A DNA stretch of 64,000 nt from Dastarcus helophoroides (GCA_028583605.1 CM053330.1:32165619-32229618); one strand, 5' to 3'; counted from the stretch's first letter, positions 35,250 to 46,442 are shown. Made by a program: numbers and translations. The notes: generated by a model from the letters alone, not told the origin.

Positions 35250-35635
35250 TTGTTACTTTATTTTTATGTGATCATTGATTTAATTTGTTTAGCATAATAA
35301 TTACATTCCAAGTTTAATAAAATTTGAATTGAAAGTATCGCCGCGGAATCAAATCTTTAACAAGAATAAGCAGACTATTCATTTAAAAACTACAAGATAC
35401 AACTTTTGGCGAAACTGACAAGAATAGAAATATCGTTTTGACATCAAAAATAATTAACATTTCAAAAGTATAACGTCAGTGACTGTAGCAAGCATTTAAA
35501 AATAACAAAAAATGTTAAGTGTATTAATTTTAGAAAATTTCACAATTAGAAATTGAAATATAAAAAAAACTGCGCAGTCTCTGAACTGCTGTCAGAAGTT
35601 AAAACTCCTTAAATGTAGTTATAATTCGTATTCTT
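35250..35635. other. Spacer
   Basis: No gene or repeat end recognised. Confidence 0.3.
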
Positions 35636-35639
35636 GTGA

Positions 35640-35800
35640 ATGGTCGTGTAGCTCTGTGGTTAAGGCAGCAGATTTTGTTTCATAGGTTTGATAAGTCGTC
35701 GGTTCAAATCCCACCCCAGTCAACGTGTTTTTTAATTTTATTACTCGTCTTACTTGTAGTACATAGTGCTGTTAATATTAGAGTACGTTGGTAATGCAAA
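35640..35800 (+). repeat. tRNA-derived SINE-like element
   Basis: TAGCTCTGTGG at 35649-35659 fits a pol III A box and GGTTCAAATCC at 35701-35711 fits a B box almost perfectly; spacing is about 42 bp. The acceptor arm does not pair and the region between the boxes does not fold as a normal anticodon arm, so this is not a functional tRNA. The tail (TTACTCGTCTTACTTG, then TTCGCGTGATGGT near 35801) recurs at 6290-6378 and in part at 36036-36080. Confidence 0.6.
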
Positions 35801-36299
35801 TTCGCGTGATGGTAGACCAAAACCATAAGTTTCTCTCTATCTAAAATCGTGAAAACGAGCTTAAAGAAGTCTTCACTTCAAAAATCTATGCGCGTTAAAG
35901 ACAGTAATAAGTAAGTTCGCGTAACATCAGCTATTTTCTTAATAAAAAAAATTAGAAAAAAAATGCAACAGCAAAGTAAACTTCTAGTTAGAAAATCCTG
36001 CATTAAATAAACAGTTAATAAACTTAATAAAAACAGTAGAGTACGTTAGTAACACATGATGTTCGCGCGTGATGGTAACACGAAGTTTACCCCCTACGCA
36101 TGTATTATGAATTGCACAACTTGCATCATTACGCAACCCGAAATTCACTCATTTATCCAAACACGTGAGCGCGGCATGTTGATGTGTGTGGCACAAGCCG
36201 GTACAGCCAGGTACAGCCAGTGCTCGGGGATTCACAATTCACAGTGCGCATTTTAATGATGTAATTTATGAATTATATTCAATGTATTTAGTTATTTAT
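35801..36299. repeat. SINE tail repeats and spacer
   Basis: AGAGTACGTTGGTAA at 35781 and AGAGTACGTTAGTAA at 36042, each followed by CGCGTGATGGTA, are two tail-like copies. GTACAGCCAG is duplicated at 36201-36220. No gene. Confidence 0.4.
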
Positions 36300-36620
36300 C
36301 GGCGGTCGAAATGTTCGAATGATAGTGATCGTGATGGGGAAACCGGCGGTCGGCTTTCTTCCTCATTAGTTAATGTGCCAGGTACGACTTTCATGCGGGA
36401 GAGTACAGCCCTTGGTGTCTGTAATACCTTTTCAACCAAGTGGGTCGTTACCTTTAAGGGGTATGTACATACAACTTTTTTTGTGGAACTTTGTTGTCTG
36501 ATTTGACTATAAAATAACTGCTACATCTCATCTATTTTGCTACTGTCCCTTCACTCATCGAACGCCGACGCGCGCGCGTAAACAGCGATCGTGGTGGCAT
36601 GAAGACGTATTGGCAAGTTT
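36300..36620 (+). promoter_or_regulatory. Promoter-like GC-richer block with TATA motif
   Basis: CTATAAAATAAC (TATA at 36508-36516) is followed about 50-90 bp later by CG-rich CGAACGCCGACGCGCGCGCG. Upstream sequence is also richer in GC than its surroundings. It could be a host promoter or part of an LTR; no matching second copy or coding sequence follows. The open frame at 36599-36871 is hydrophobic, low-complexity and unconvincing. Confidence 0.25.
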
Positions 36621-37627
36621 TCTATTTTTCTATTCCCAATATTTTTTTATTTACAATATTTTTTAATTTTTTAATTTATTTAACACTAAATTTTGATTTG
36701 CAGGTATTATTTTCTTGTAATTATGCATGCAGCTGTTTAATTTACCAATTCATCAGTTTTCTAGTCTCATGTTCGTTATATGAAGAGATCATGGACTGTG
36801 TTGTTGTCTTTTGTGTTGTGTGTTTGAATTTTTCTTTGTTTACAGATTTTGCTCCAGGTTTCCACCAGTAGGGAATAATTTTGACATTTTGTATTGATAT
36901 TTCTTTATGTTGATGTTTTTCTGTGTATTTTTTACTGTTAGTTTGTAGATTGTTGTTATTTAGTGGCATGTCGCAATTTCAGGAAAATGTAATATAAAGA
37001 GAATTTTTTGTGTTATTTCGTTTATTTCAACTTTCTAGTAATCAAATTCTTTTTTAATTAGGTTATATTGAACATTGTTTAACAACCGTCAAAAAGATTG
37101 ATTTATTTCATTTTATTATTTACTTTAAGATAGTACATTCTATCAATGGTTTATTTATTGTCTTTATATATTGATTGTTCAATTGAGAACGTATGACATT
37201 TACGTTTTATTTTATTGCAGTTCCTTTAAGCATTAAGTATTTATGTATTAATATTTTGATTCTTTTTTTTAAGTTCATTTTTGTCTCATTTTACTGTGTG
37301 TATATTTTATAGTTTCGTCAAAAACAGTAGGCTTTAAATGTTTAGTTATTGTTTAATGTTTGTTATTGTTTTATTATACTATTGTACTAAATGCGAAATT
37401 GATTTCTTATTCTTTTGTGTCCAATACATTTTATATTTTTGTTTGAACACTTCTCTACATTAACGTTCATTTTTATTTCTTAATTTCTCCCATTTTCGAT
37501 GTTTTAATCAAAAATTGTGGCCACTATCTTGAAGACATGTCACACTTTTAACAGCTAAATATAAAATGAGGTTTTGTAGCAACTATTTTATTTGCCATTG
37601 TTGTATTTAAGTGTTATTTGCTATTTG
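36621..37627. other. AT-rich, no gene recognised
   Basis: T-rich non-repetitive DNA. Possible splice-like TTTGCAG and TTTACAG words occur, but no exon can be supported. Confidence 0.35.
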
Positions 37628-37760
37628 TCTTATTCTGTTTAACAGACACCAATTACCAGTGATACCGCCAAACATTTGTACCCAGGAAAGGTAAATGTTT
37701 CTCAACTTTTTATTGAAGAAGTGAGTCATGGAAATTCGGTATCACCTCCGGGGATTCCGG
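37628..37760 (+). repeat. Dispersed 130-bp repeat, copy A
   Basis: TCTTATTCTG, ACACCAATTACCAGTGATACC, GTAAATGTTTCTCAACTTT, AGTGAGTCATGGAAATTCGGT. The same order recurs at 39516-39660 in the same orientation. Confidence 0.6.
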
Positions 37761-37944
37761 GAGCCAAAAAAATAAAACCAGAAACCAAACTACTGCGTTG
37801 GAGAATCAAGAAAGGGCGAGTCTGTGAAAAATCTTGTCATTTGACCCCGAGCTAATTGCATTGTCGATACTTTTAACAGATAATTATTTAACTAATTAGG
37901 ATTATTTTTTCTTCTAGAACAAGATGTATAACTTTTTTTTATTT

Positions 37945-38465
37945 TAACTTGGTTACATTTTGTTAACTGAAAGGTCGAATTTCGTTATTTGAATTTTTAT
38001 TGTTTTTTTCTTCGATAATCTTTATTATTTGTCAAATATTAAATTTTCTAATAATAGAACAGATACTATTTTATAACAAACTTTTAATAATAGCGCTATA
38101 AAGGAAAATTTCTATTAAGAGACACAAAACAAAAGACGAAAAGCAAAACTTTAGTAAAAGGCAGAAAACAAAGTTTTACTTAAAAGGCAGAAGTAAAAAG
38201 AGTTTAATAAAAGGCAAAAATCAAAATTGCTTTACCAGTAAAAGACAGAAAGCAACGTTACTTTAGTAAAAGGCAGAAGGCAAAATCATTTTAATAGAAA
38301 CCTGAAAGCGAGTCTACTTTTTTAGTAAAGGGTAGAAACGTGGATTACTTCAGTGAAAGGTAGAAAAATGGATTATTTTTAAACTTGGTTATATTTTGCT
38401 AACTGAAACGTCGAATTTTGAAATATGTTTTTATTTTTTTTTGTTCGATAATTGTATTATTATTA
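37945..38465 (+). repeat. About 90-bp direct repeats flanking a minisatellite
   Basis: AACTTGGTTACATTTTGTTA and CTGAAAGGTCGAATTT at about 37945-38035 match AACTTGGTTATATTTTGCTA and CTGAAACGTCGAATTT at about 38378-38465. The AGTAAAAGGCAGAA array lies between them. Confidence 0.55.
38130..38375 (+). repeat. About 33-bp degenerate minisatellite
   Basis: Seven to eight copies of an AGTAAAAGGCAGAAAGCAAA unit followed by a short TTACTTT spacer. The unit drifts from AAAGGCAGAAAAC to AAAGGTAGAAAAAT across the array. Confidence 0.65.
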
Positions 38466-38467
38466 TT

Positions 38468-39498
38468 ATACACTTTAAATGAAACAAGTGACTGAAAAAG
38501 TTATTTTAAGGAAACAGTTTCCGGAAACGCTTCTTAGAAAAGATACAAGGTGTTAAAATTTGAATAAAAAAAAGTTTTTATTGTTTCATTTTCAAGTTTT
38601 CACAGTTGTTTAAACTAAATTTTGCACACATGATGTGTAGATGAAGGATCATAAAATATGAGAAAATTAAGTCTCTATCTCAACCAATCCCGTAGTTGCG
38701 GGTAACCTGTGATATTGTTTTGAAAAAAAAATAGTACGCCAGTAAACATAATGAAATAAAATACAATTTTTGAATAAAGCGTTTAATTCTAAATAAGAGT
38801 TTTTTCTTGACATTTTTTTTGACATTTACTACCTTATGTTTTACGAAGGAACCGTTCGAATACAATGTATGCTGGTATTTAAATAATCACTAACTCACTG
38901 ACTAACACGAAGAGGGGTAAGTTTAAGATGCTACGAAACTGGATGAAATGAAACGAATTATTAGTTTTGGATAAAGTTGACTCTTAACGTTCTTTCATGT
39001 GTGTCACTATTGTGACAGAATTTAAATTTTAGGGACTTTCCTTAGTGAAAGTATGAGTCAGGTTGATTTTTTTCCAAAACCAACAACATCACGCAACCAA
39101 TGGCAAATACGGAAAAATGTCAAAAAATAACTTTTATTCAAAATTAAATACTTTACCCAAAACAGGTATTTTATTTCATTTCTCCAGTGCAGTACTGCGT
39201 TTTTCCTACAATAATATCACAGATTACTCGTAACTCCACCACTGGTTGAGATAGAAACTTAGTTTTATTTTACTTTACAATCCTTCATTCATACACCATG
39301 TGTGCAAAATTTGGTTTAAATATCTTAAAAAACTTGAAAGTGAAAAAGTAAAAACTTTTTTTCAATTCAAATTTCAACGCCTTGTATCTTTTTTATTAAG
39401 AGTTTCCGGATACATGTTCATAGGAAACTTTTTGCTTAAAATTGTTTTTTCTATCGCCTATTTCATTTAGGGCACTTAAAACGGGGACACCCTGTATT
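38468..39498. mobile_element. Long-TIR element, about 390-bp arms
   Basis: The left arm (38468-38850) and right arm (39090-39498) are inverted copies. Shared landmarks are AAAAGATACAAGG, AAATTTTGCACACATG, GAAGGAT, TCTCTATCTCAACCA and ATCTGTGATATTATT-like sequence. The right end is GGGGACACCCTG followed by TA; the left end is eroded. The short loop has no coding content. It probably belongs with the elements at 30905 and 39783. Confidence 0.65.
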
Positions 39499-39515
39499 AT
39501 TATTTTAATAAATTG

Positions 39516-39660
39516 TCTTATTCTGCTTAATTTTGTATAACAGGCACCAATGACTAGTGACACCGAGCCTAATCCTTCCGGTGCATTTGTTGCACTCAAG
39601 ATAGGTGAATGTTTCCCAACTTTATGTTAGGAAGTGAGTCTTGAAAATTCGGTGTCGGTT
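39516..39660 (+). repeat. Dispersed 130-bp repeat, copy B
   Basis: Matches 37628-37760 from TCTTATTCTG to AAATTCGGTGTC, with a small insertion (TTTTGTAT). The 67-codon minus-strand frame inside is not a gene. Confidence 0.6.
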
Positions 39661-39665
39661 CGCAA

Positions 39666-41585
39666 AACTTCATAAAAAATAAGGGTTCTGTATTATTTTA
39701 GTTTTAATGCAAAATATATACCAGAATAAGCATTATTTAAAATAGAAAACATATGTTGTGATTAATTTTCCACATCACTATACAGGGTGTTCCATTTTCG
39801 GTACTTTTCGAGGGTATTGGACTTATTAATAAAGATAGAGTGTTGGAATTTTTACTTTACTGCCCTACTTTTTGATAAACTGAAAAATTCCAGTCTCAAA
39901 TTTGTCCTGATTATCCAAGTTTTTAGCTACAGGCTGATTTTGAAAATGTTTATTTCTGACCATGCCTCGTATTTTCGTTATGCCTTATTATATTAAAAAA
40001 GTAGAAACCGACCTTGCTGGAGTTTTTTACGTTTAATTCAGTGGCGTAGTCAGTTTTCTTCTAGGAAGTCAAATTTTTGAGATATTAACCAAAATTATAT
40101 TTTCTTAAATAGAACACCCCATATATTATTTTTTATATTGGTTAAACATAATTTCAGCTTTTTAAAAATATATAGTTGTTGACGTTTATTTTAAAAAACA
40201 AATTCAAAATCCAATATTTTTATAATTTACAAATGCAAAATTCATAATTATTCTAAAAATTTAACCCTTCAAAAGTTACTTTAAAATTTTCTATATTTTC
40301 AGTTCTGCATTAAAAATTATTGGTATTTATATTTTTTCAAAATTCTTTGAGTCTTAGATCTTGTTATACCAACACCTTTCTCCATTTTTCAACGAGATGA
40401 GCAAGTTGATAACCCTGTATACCATAACCCTTTTATTTCCTTTTCTCTTCATGTTGCAGAACTTCGTAAAGGAGTTGGTTTGGCGTACCGAATCATTCGG
40501 CATAGACCAATAATTCTGGTAAGGTTAGGTAAAAAAGTAACTAAAATATACCAATGTTGCATTAAAAAAGGGTTTCTAATTTTGAAAATAATCAAAAAAA
40601 ATTCAGCTTGTTTTTATTAGATAGAGCTTTTGTGTTTTTACGATAAAGTGAAATATACAATATTGATTAGGCTTTAATACAAAAGTGAAAATATTGAATT
40701 TTACTTTTGGAAAGTTTAATTCTTTGAATAATTATTAATTTTGCCTTTGTTTCGAGCGAACTACATGGCCTAGTGCTGTAAATTTTAAAAATATCGAATT
40801 TTAAGCTTGTTTTTGAAAATAAACTTTAACAACTATACATCCTTTAAAAGCCTAAATTATGCTTATTCAACATAAAAAATAATATATAGGGTATTCCATT
40901 AAAAAAAAATATAACGTTCGTTAATATCTCAAAAATTTGACTTCTTAGAAAAACATTCACTACGTCACTAAACTTAGCGTAAACATCTGTAACAAGATCA
41001 GTTTTTACCTTTTTGATGTAAGTAGACATAATAAAGATACAAGGCACGGCTAAAAAGTGAAGATTTTCAATATCACCCTGCAGCTTAAAAACTAAGACAG
41101 CCATGGCAAATTTGAGACTGCAATCTTTCATTTGATCAAAAATTAGGACACTAAAGTGGAAATCCTATCTTTAATAATAAGTCCAATACCCTCAAAAAGT
41201 GTCAAAAGTGGGACACCCTGTAGAGAAAAAAATTAACCCTAAGGGTAAACCACCCCTTCTAATGATCCTCGTTGAAAAACCCCGAGACAGGTTAATTTTA
41301 TTTTTTAATTTTCTTTATGACGTTGACAAATTTTAGGAAATTTGGTTGCTATAAAGTTGATATATAAGAAAAAAATTAAACTCTTTTCCATAAAAATTAG
41401 GGGTTGCAACTCCCCTGATATAAGTAATACATCTTTAGAAGCGCATTTTCATAAGAAACAATGTAAGGTTTGTTTTATACAAAATTCCAATTTATTTCTG
41501 AAATATTAAAGAAAAACTGTTCTTGGGAGTTATCTTTAAGGGCGATTTACACCACTTAAATCGCTGATTAGCATCTAAAAAAAAA
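39666..41585 (-). repeat. Host repeat H, copy 3, split by an insertion
   Basis: The two flanks, 39666-39780 and 41223-41585, are reverse complements of the two halves of the uninterrupted copy at 32255. The join falls in the ATCGCTGTACAAAAAAA region of that copy. Confidence 0.7.
39783..41220. mobile_element. Long-TIR element with TA duplication
   Basis: It starts CAGGGTGTTCCATTTTCGG and ends, in reverse, CAGGGTGTCCCACTTTTG. The arms are about 365 bp (39783-40150 and 40860-41220), sharing TTGAGGGTATTGGACTTATTA and GAAAAATCCCA-like blocks. TA at 39781-39782 is duplicated at 41221-41222, and the uninterrupted repeat H has a single TA. The 1438-bp element has no transposase; the 95-codon frame at 40844-41131 is arm sequence. 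Confidence 0.75.
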
Positions 41586-41898
41586 CGTGTCTAATATTTT
41601 TTATGTACCATAGCATATTACAAAATGAAACAATTCAGAGGAGTGCGCCTTGGATACTTTCCTTGTCAGGCTAGCAAGCGCAAATTTGGATTGTCCAATT
41701 ATTTTCTTAAAATTGTCAAATTGCAATTAAAAATGTGGTATTAATATAATCATGCCAGACAAAACATTGAAAACGAAATTATTGTATAACAAAGAAAAAT
41801 GTTCTCAAAATTTGTCAACTTTAAAGTTAAAATTTGTAGCCTAAAGTCGAAATGCAGGAATTGAGGTCAAAAAATGTTTTGTGTTTCTACAAAATTAT
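41586..41898. other. Spacer
   Basis: Ordinary AT-rich DNA leading into the array. No gene. Confidence 0.3.
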
Positions 41899-42077
41899 GT
41901 CTCGAATAGGGATGTAACGAATGTTGGTTTTCCCATATTCACGAATGCGAGTGCAAATGCAAATGTTAAAAATTTTGTGAGAAAAGTTGCAATTTTCAGA
42001 ATAAATCGAATTTGGGGAAGAAAAAAACATTTTTCAAAAATATTTCCCTGACAATTTTTATTTTTATTTAAATGTTG

Positions 42078-42685
42078 ACATAATCTCGAAATTTAGGAAA
42101 AATATTTTTCTCTAAGTTTCGTAAAAATATTATTTTATTAAAATTTCATGAAAAATAATTGAATTTTGAGAAAATGTCTAATTTTGGATAAAAAAGTTCA
42201 GTTTGAAACCTCAAAAATAAGACGAATTTTGAAAAACAGGTTGAAATTTCTGGACAGTCAAAACTTCGAGAAAAAGGCCGAAATTTCTATAAATATTCAA
42301 AATTTCCTGTAAAGACAAAATTTGAAAGGAAACAGTAGAATTTTGAGTAAAAAGACGTAATTTAGAAAAAGACATAATCTCGAAATTTAGGATAAATATT
42401 TTTCTCTAAATTTCGTAATAATATTATTCTCTAAATGTCTGTACGTTTATTAAAATTTCAAAAAAATAATTGACCTTTTAGAAAAAGTCAAATTTTGGAT
42501 TAAAAAGTTCAATTTGAAACGTCAAGAATAAGACGAATTTTGAAAAACAGGCTGAAATTTCTGGACAGTCAAAACTTCGAGAAAAAGACCGAAATTTCTA
42601 TAAAATATTCAAAATTTCCTGTAAAGTCAAAATTTGAAAAGAAACAGTAGAATTTTGAGTAAAAAGTCTTAATTTAGAAAAAGAC
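42078..42685 (+). repeat. About 294-bp tandem duplication in AT array
   Basis: TAATCTCGAAATTTAGGA at 42081 recurs at 42375. Both units continue through GACGAATTTTGAAAAACAGG, CTGGACAGTCAAAACTTCG and GAAACAGTAGAATTTTGAG. The second has a roughly 22-bp extra piece (TATTCTCTAAATGTCTGTACG). Confidence 0.8.
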
Positions 42686-42948
42686 GAATTATAATAAAAA
42701 AAGGTGTTGGGATAAAGTCGGACATGAAATTAAATATTAAAATCGGGCCCTTTTTAAAAATTTGCAAAATATTTTAATTTCGAAGAAACAGACGATTTTC
42801 GAGCTAAAAATCGAAAGTTTCCAAAACACAAACTAATTTTAAAAAAATCAAAATTTCGAAGAAAAGGGCGAATTTTAAAAAAAACTTCCGGAAAAAAGCC
42901 CAAATTTCAAGAAATAGACATTTCTTGATTAAATTTATTTTTTAACCG

Positions 42949-43137
42949 TTACCTGAGTAAAGTCCAAAGAAGGTTTCACCCCTTTACCACATCGGCAATT
43001 AAATAAATAATTACGCGATACGTATTTCGCGTATTTGGTATCGCGTAATTATTTATTTAATTGCCGATGTGGTAAAGGGGTGAAACCTTCTTTGGACTTA
43101 ATCACAAGCCACAGTTCAGTGCTTTACCTGAGTAAAG
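42949..43137. repeat. Perfect palindrome between 14-bp direct repeats
   Basis: Arms 42961-43021 and 43038-43098 are perfect 61-bp reverse complements around a 16-bp spacer. TTACCTGAGTAAAG flanks the block at 42949-42962 and again at 43124-43137. 25 bp lie between the right arm and the right direct repeat. The structure reads as an insertion with a target-site duplication. No partner elsewhere in the window. Confidence 0.85.
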
Positions 43138-43186
43138 GATAAGTTCCTTCCGTCCCTTGCCATACCGTGACATCAGAAAATATCTA

Positions 43187-43760
43187 CCATTGAGATAAAC
43201 GTCTTCGAAATTTTGAAAAACGAGTTAGAATTTGAATTTTCTGGAATTTTTGTCTATAAAAATTCAACATGGTCAAAAACTATTTTTGGCGATAAACAAT
43301 ATTCTAAAAATTTTTGCTTGTTTATCGAAAGATCGACCAAATTACGAGAAAAAGGCGAAGTTTGATAAACAAGTTAAAATTTGCAGAAAGACGAATTAGA
43401 AAAAAGTCGAAATTTTCAGAAAAGGTCGAATTTTAAGAAATGACAATATTTGGAAAAAAAACCGACAAATTTTAAGGAAAAAAAATTCGAAATTTTGAGA
43501 AAGTCGGATTTTGAAAAAAGAAGTCGAAGTTTAGAATAAATTTGAAATTTTAAAGGAAAAAAAGATATTTTTTAAGAAAGAACGAATTAAAAAAAAATCG
43601 AAATTTTGTGAAAATGTCGGAATTTTAAGAAAAGAGCAAGTTTTCAAAAAAAATCGAAAATAGAAAATGTTCCCACAGTTGAGAGTATACATTTTTATTT
43701 GGATGCATAAACCAGGAAAGAGCAAGTGTCCCACCCTGCGTTATTGTAGCTAGCTACTAG
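43187..43760 (+). repeat. Type I AT-array element, copy 2
   Basis: Head TTGAGATAAACGTC, CGAAATTTTG, GGAATTTTTGTC as at 212; tail GTCCCACCCTGCG, TTATTGTAGCTAGCTAC. The interior is A-rich array. The open frame at 43531-43734 (-) is not a gene. Confidence 0.6.
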
Positions 43761-43967
43761 GAAAAGAAAAAAAGGGGATTTAAAAATACTTTTATTAGCT
43801 GGGTCTGGATAAATTACTGCATTAGTTAGTATTTTAATAAGCGTCTATACCTCAAGGGTCTATGGACCCCAGTTTAAGAAACCCTGCCTTAGAAGTTGCA
43901 TTGCTATTTGATAAATAATGTTCCGTGTTATTGCCAAATAGATTCGCAATATATTCGCACAATTTCT

Positions 43968-44058
43968 TGCGAACGCGAATGCGAATGCGAATGCGAATGC
44001 AAATGCGAATACGAATATTAAAAAACATGCGGATATTTGCGAATGCAAATGCAAATGT
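43968..44058. repeat. GCGAAT hexamer microsatellite
   Basis: GCGAAC then repeated GCGAAT units, with variants GCAAAT and ACGAAT, read on the minus strand as alternating Phe-Ala. A short related run (GCGAGTGCAAATGCAAATG) is at 41947-41965. Confidence 0.8.
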
Positions 44059-44080
44059 TCGTTATATCATTTGTCTCGAA

Positions 44081-45884
44081 ATATTGAGTTCAAAGTCAAA
44101 ATTCGGAAATGATGTTAATATTTTGAAAAAAAAACTTCAAAATGTCTAAAAACATGTTCTTCCGTATTTCGATTTAAACATCGTTATTTCTAAATTAAAG
44201 CCAAACTTTGGCTTTATATTTTTTTTTTTTCAAAATTTTAATATAGATTTTTTAATTGTTGACTTTTTTTTTAAAACCTTTCAGTTAAACTTAAAATATA
44301 TTCCTTTTTAAATGAAAATTTAGTCAAGTCTCGAATTCATTTTAAATAATCCTTTCAAAATTGAAAAAAATTGCAGTTAGAAAGTTAGATTTTTCAAAAA
44401 AAATTAAAATTTGAAGTTACAAAAAATCAAAATTTCAACTATTTGAAAAAACTCGCAGTTTTTCAAATAGTTGAAATTTTGAAAAAAGTCGATTTTCGAA
44501 TAAAGATTAAATTTTGAAAAGAGTCAGAAAAAGTTGAAATTTTGATAATAGAGGATGGAAATATCCAAATAAAATGTGAAAATTCAGAAAAAGGTTTGAA
44601 AATTTTTAAAAATATATCTATAGAACTGTGTACGGACAGACTTTTTTCTATAGAACTATGGAACCCGTTACCGAAAGGAATTTTTCCCAAAAATTACCAC
44701 CTATCCTTATTGAAGAAGGCGATTCATCGCCATCTATCCTTGTTTTCGCATCCTACTCACGGTGCTTTGAAGGCACAATGGAGTTACCTTTTGCGAGTGT
44801 ATTAAACTGAAAAAAATAGGTTTTTCAAAAAAATGATTTTTTTTTAATAAAGTCAAATTTTTCAAATAAAACTTACTGCGTAATACTCAAAACGTCGATA
44901 AATAGTCAAAACTTTTAAGAAAGGTGGACATTTAAAAAGGAGTGGAGATTTTAAAGAAAAACAGAAGTTTTCAAAAAAAGTATTTCAACATAAATCTGTA
45001 CAAAAAAATCGGCATTTTGAAAGCAGACCAAAATGTTCTGTCAAAATTCATCAAAAGTTGAAAAAATGGAAAAATTCTAAAATAGATATTATCAAAATAT
45101 AAAGTCGAATTGTTAAAAAAGTCAAAATGTTCAAGAAAGTCAAGATTTTCAATAAAAATCAAAAAGTTAAATTTTTGAACAAAGTCGTTATTTTCAGTCA
45201 GAATTTTGAGAAGAAGCTGCAATTTTGAAAAAACTCGGATTTTATCAGAACAAAATTGCAAGTGAATCAATATTTTCAAAGGTCGAAGTTTTCAATAAAT
45301 TCAAATGTGCAAAAAAATTGTAATTTTAAGTCAATGTTAAAGAAAGGCATGCATTCTCAATAAAAAGATGGGCAATTTGAAAAAAGGACAAAATTTTTTA
45401 AAAATTTAAAAACGACATTTTTAAAAAAGTTGAAATTTCCGAAAAAGAAAATATTTAATAAAAACAAATCCTATTAAAAAAAAATTGATAAAAACTTTCG
45501 AAAAACATTCCCAAAATCTATGCAATAAAGCTAGAATTTTAAAGAATTTGGAATTTTAAATTTCGAAAAAAGCGAAATTTTATTTTAATTTTTTTTGAAG
45601 AATTCGATTTTTATTGTTCGAGTTATTATGAAAATTTCGACATTTGAAAATATTTTCTTTTCTCGTTCGACTCCTAAAATTTTCTCGAAATTTTGACTTG
45701 ATTCTTAAAATTTCGAAAAAAGCGAAATTAAAAAGTTAAGTCAAAATTTCGAGAAAATTTTGCAGTCGAACGAGAAAAGCTAATATTTTAAAATGTCGAA
45801 ACTTTCAAAATAAGTCGAAGAAGAAAAATCGAATTCTTCAAAAAAGCCGTAATTTTCAAAAAGATGACCCAAAAATCCTCGCTT
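44081..45884. repeat. Degenerate AT array
   Basis: A-rich array interrupted by a LINE 3' fragment (44620-44810). From 45595 to 45790 the array contains local inverted copies around CTCGTTCGACT and AGTCGAACGAG. No gene. Confidence 0.5.
44620..44810 (+). mobile_element. CR1/L2-like LINE 3' fragment
   Basis: Matches the last 185 bp of the element at 27340-30090: CTTTTTTCTATAGAACT, TGGAACCCGTTACCGAAA, ATCGCCATCTATCCTTG, CATCCTACTC, GTGCTTTGAA and GCGAGTGTATTAAACT. It is embedded in AT array and is severely 5'-truncated. Confidence 0.8.
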
Positions 45885-46442
45885 TTTTCACACAGCCGAA
45901 CGCGCGGGTACCGGCTACTAATTTGATAGATTTACTACTCGATTTAATCTTCATATTATTCGGAGGTAGCTACCATCTATATTAGAGAACTCGAAGCGCC
46001 GCGCAGGTGTAGAAATTTTCACCTGTGCTCCGCTGGTACTCCTTCTTCTCGAAGGGGGCGTTGCGTGTAACTTTCAGACGACTAACTTTCAACTGCAGGA
46101 GAATGAAATCTCGTCTCTTGCTCCTGCCACCTACACAATACCACCGCAGGAAAACGAATCGATTGTGTGTTCCAGTAACGGCGCTGCTTATCTTGCGTGG
46201 TGCGCAGTGTGCGCTATGTTGACTCGTTGTGACGATGGACTTATAGCGCGCTCGAACTGCTATCATATGTTCGTACGTACATACACTTATTTCTAAAAAT
46301 ACGATGATAAGATAAAAATTGCGAATTGACATCTGTGGAAATTTGTTAATTTGTGTGTGCCGTGTATGTGTTATTGGTGGTAGGTGGATCAAGTATGACG
46401 ATTTTGTGTTTTTTTGAGTAAAAGACATCTATTATTTTGGAG
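45885..46442 (+). promoter_or_regulatory. GC-rich promoter-like region
   Basis: The block is CpG-rich (GAACGCGCGGGTACCGG, CGAAGCGCCGCGCAGG, GGGGGCGTTGCG, TTATAGCGCGCTCG) between AT arrays and has no repeat partner in the window. Composition and the following exon-like stretch suggest a housekeeping-type promoter and 5' UTR. No TATA box is placed convincingly. Long open frames on both strands (148 codons minus, 65 plus) are best explained by high GC. Confidence 0.35.

Larger units (their letters stand above)
41907..44072. mobile_element. Possible hAT-like element spanning AT arrays
   Basis: The left end TAGGGATGTAACGAATG at 41907 and the right end (in reverse AAATGATATAACGAACATT) are similar. 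Both are followed by CGAATGC/GCAAATGC hexamers. The 8-bp GTCTCGAA occurs immediately outside each end (41899-41906 and 44073-44080), the length expected for hAT. The motif is close to the array consensus, so chance is possible. The interior is array, a type I copy and a palindrome; no transposase. Confidence 0.35.

Noticed and set aside
35640..35722. A functional tRNA gene
   Set aside because: A and B boxes fit, but acceptor ends do not pair and the anticodon arm cannot be folded.
36599..36871. 90-codon hydrophobic frame after a TATA motif
   Set aside because: Low-complexity Phe/Ile/Leu/Cys composition from T-rich DNA; no homologue suggested by any motif.
43860..44054. Phe-Ala and Arg-Met dipeptide repeat proteins on the two strands
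   Set aside because: Direct translation of the GCGAAT hexamer microsatellite.
43968..44058. Telomeric repeat
   Set aside because: The unit is GCGAAT, not TTAGG or a known insect telomere repeat, and it is short and interstitial.
45982..46428. 148-codon minus-strand open frame
   Set aside because: It lies in the GC-rich promoter-like block, where stops are rare by composition. No domain, signal or neighbour supports it.
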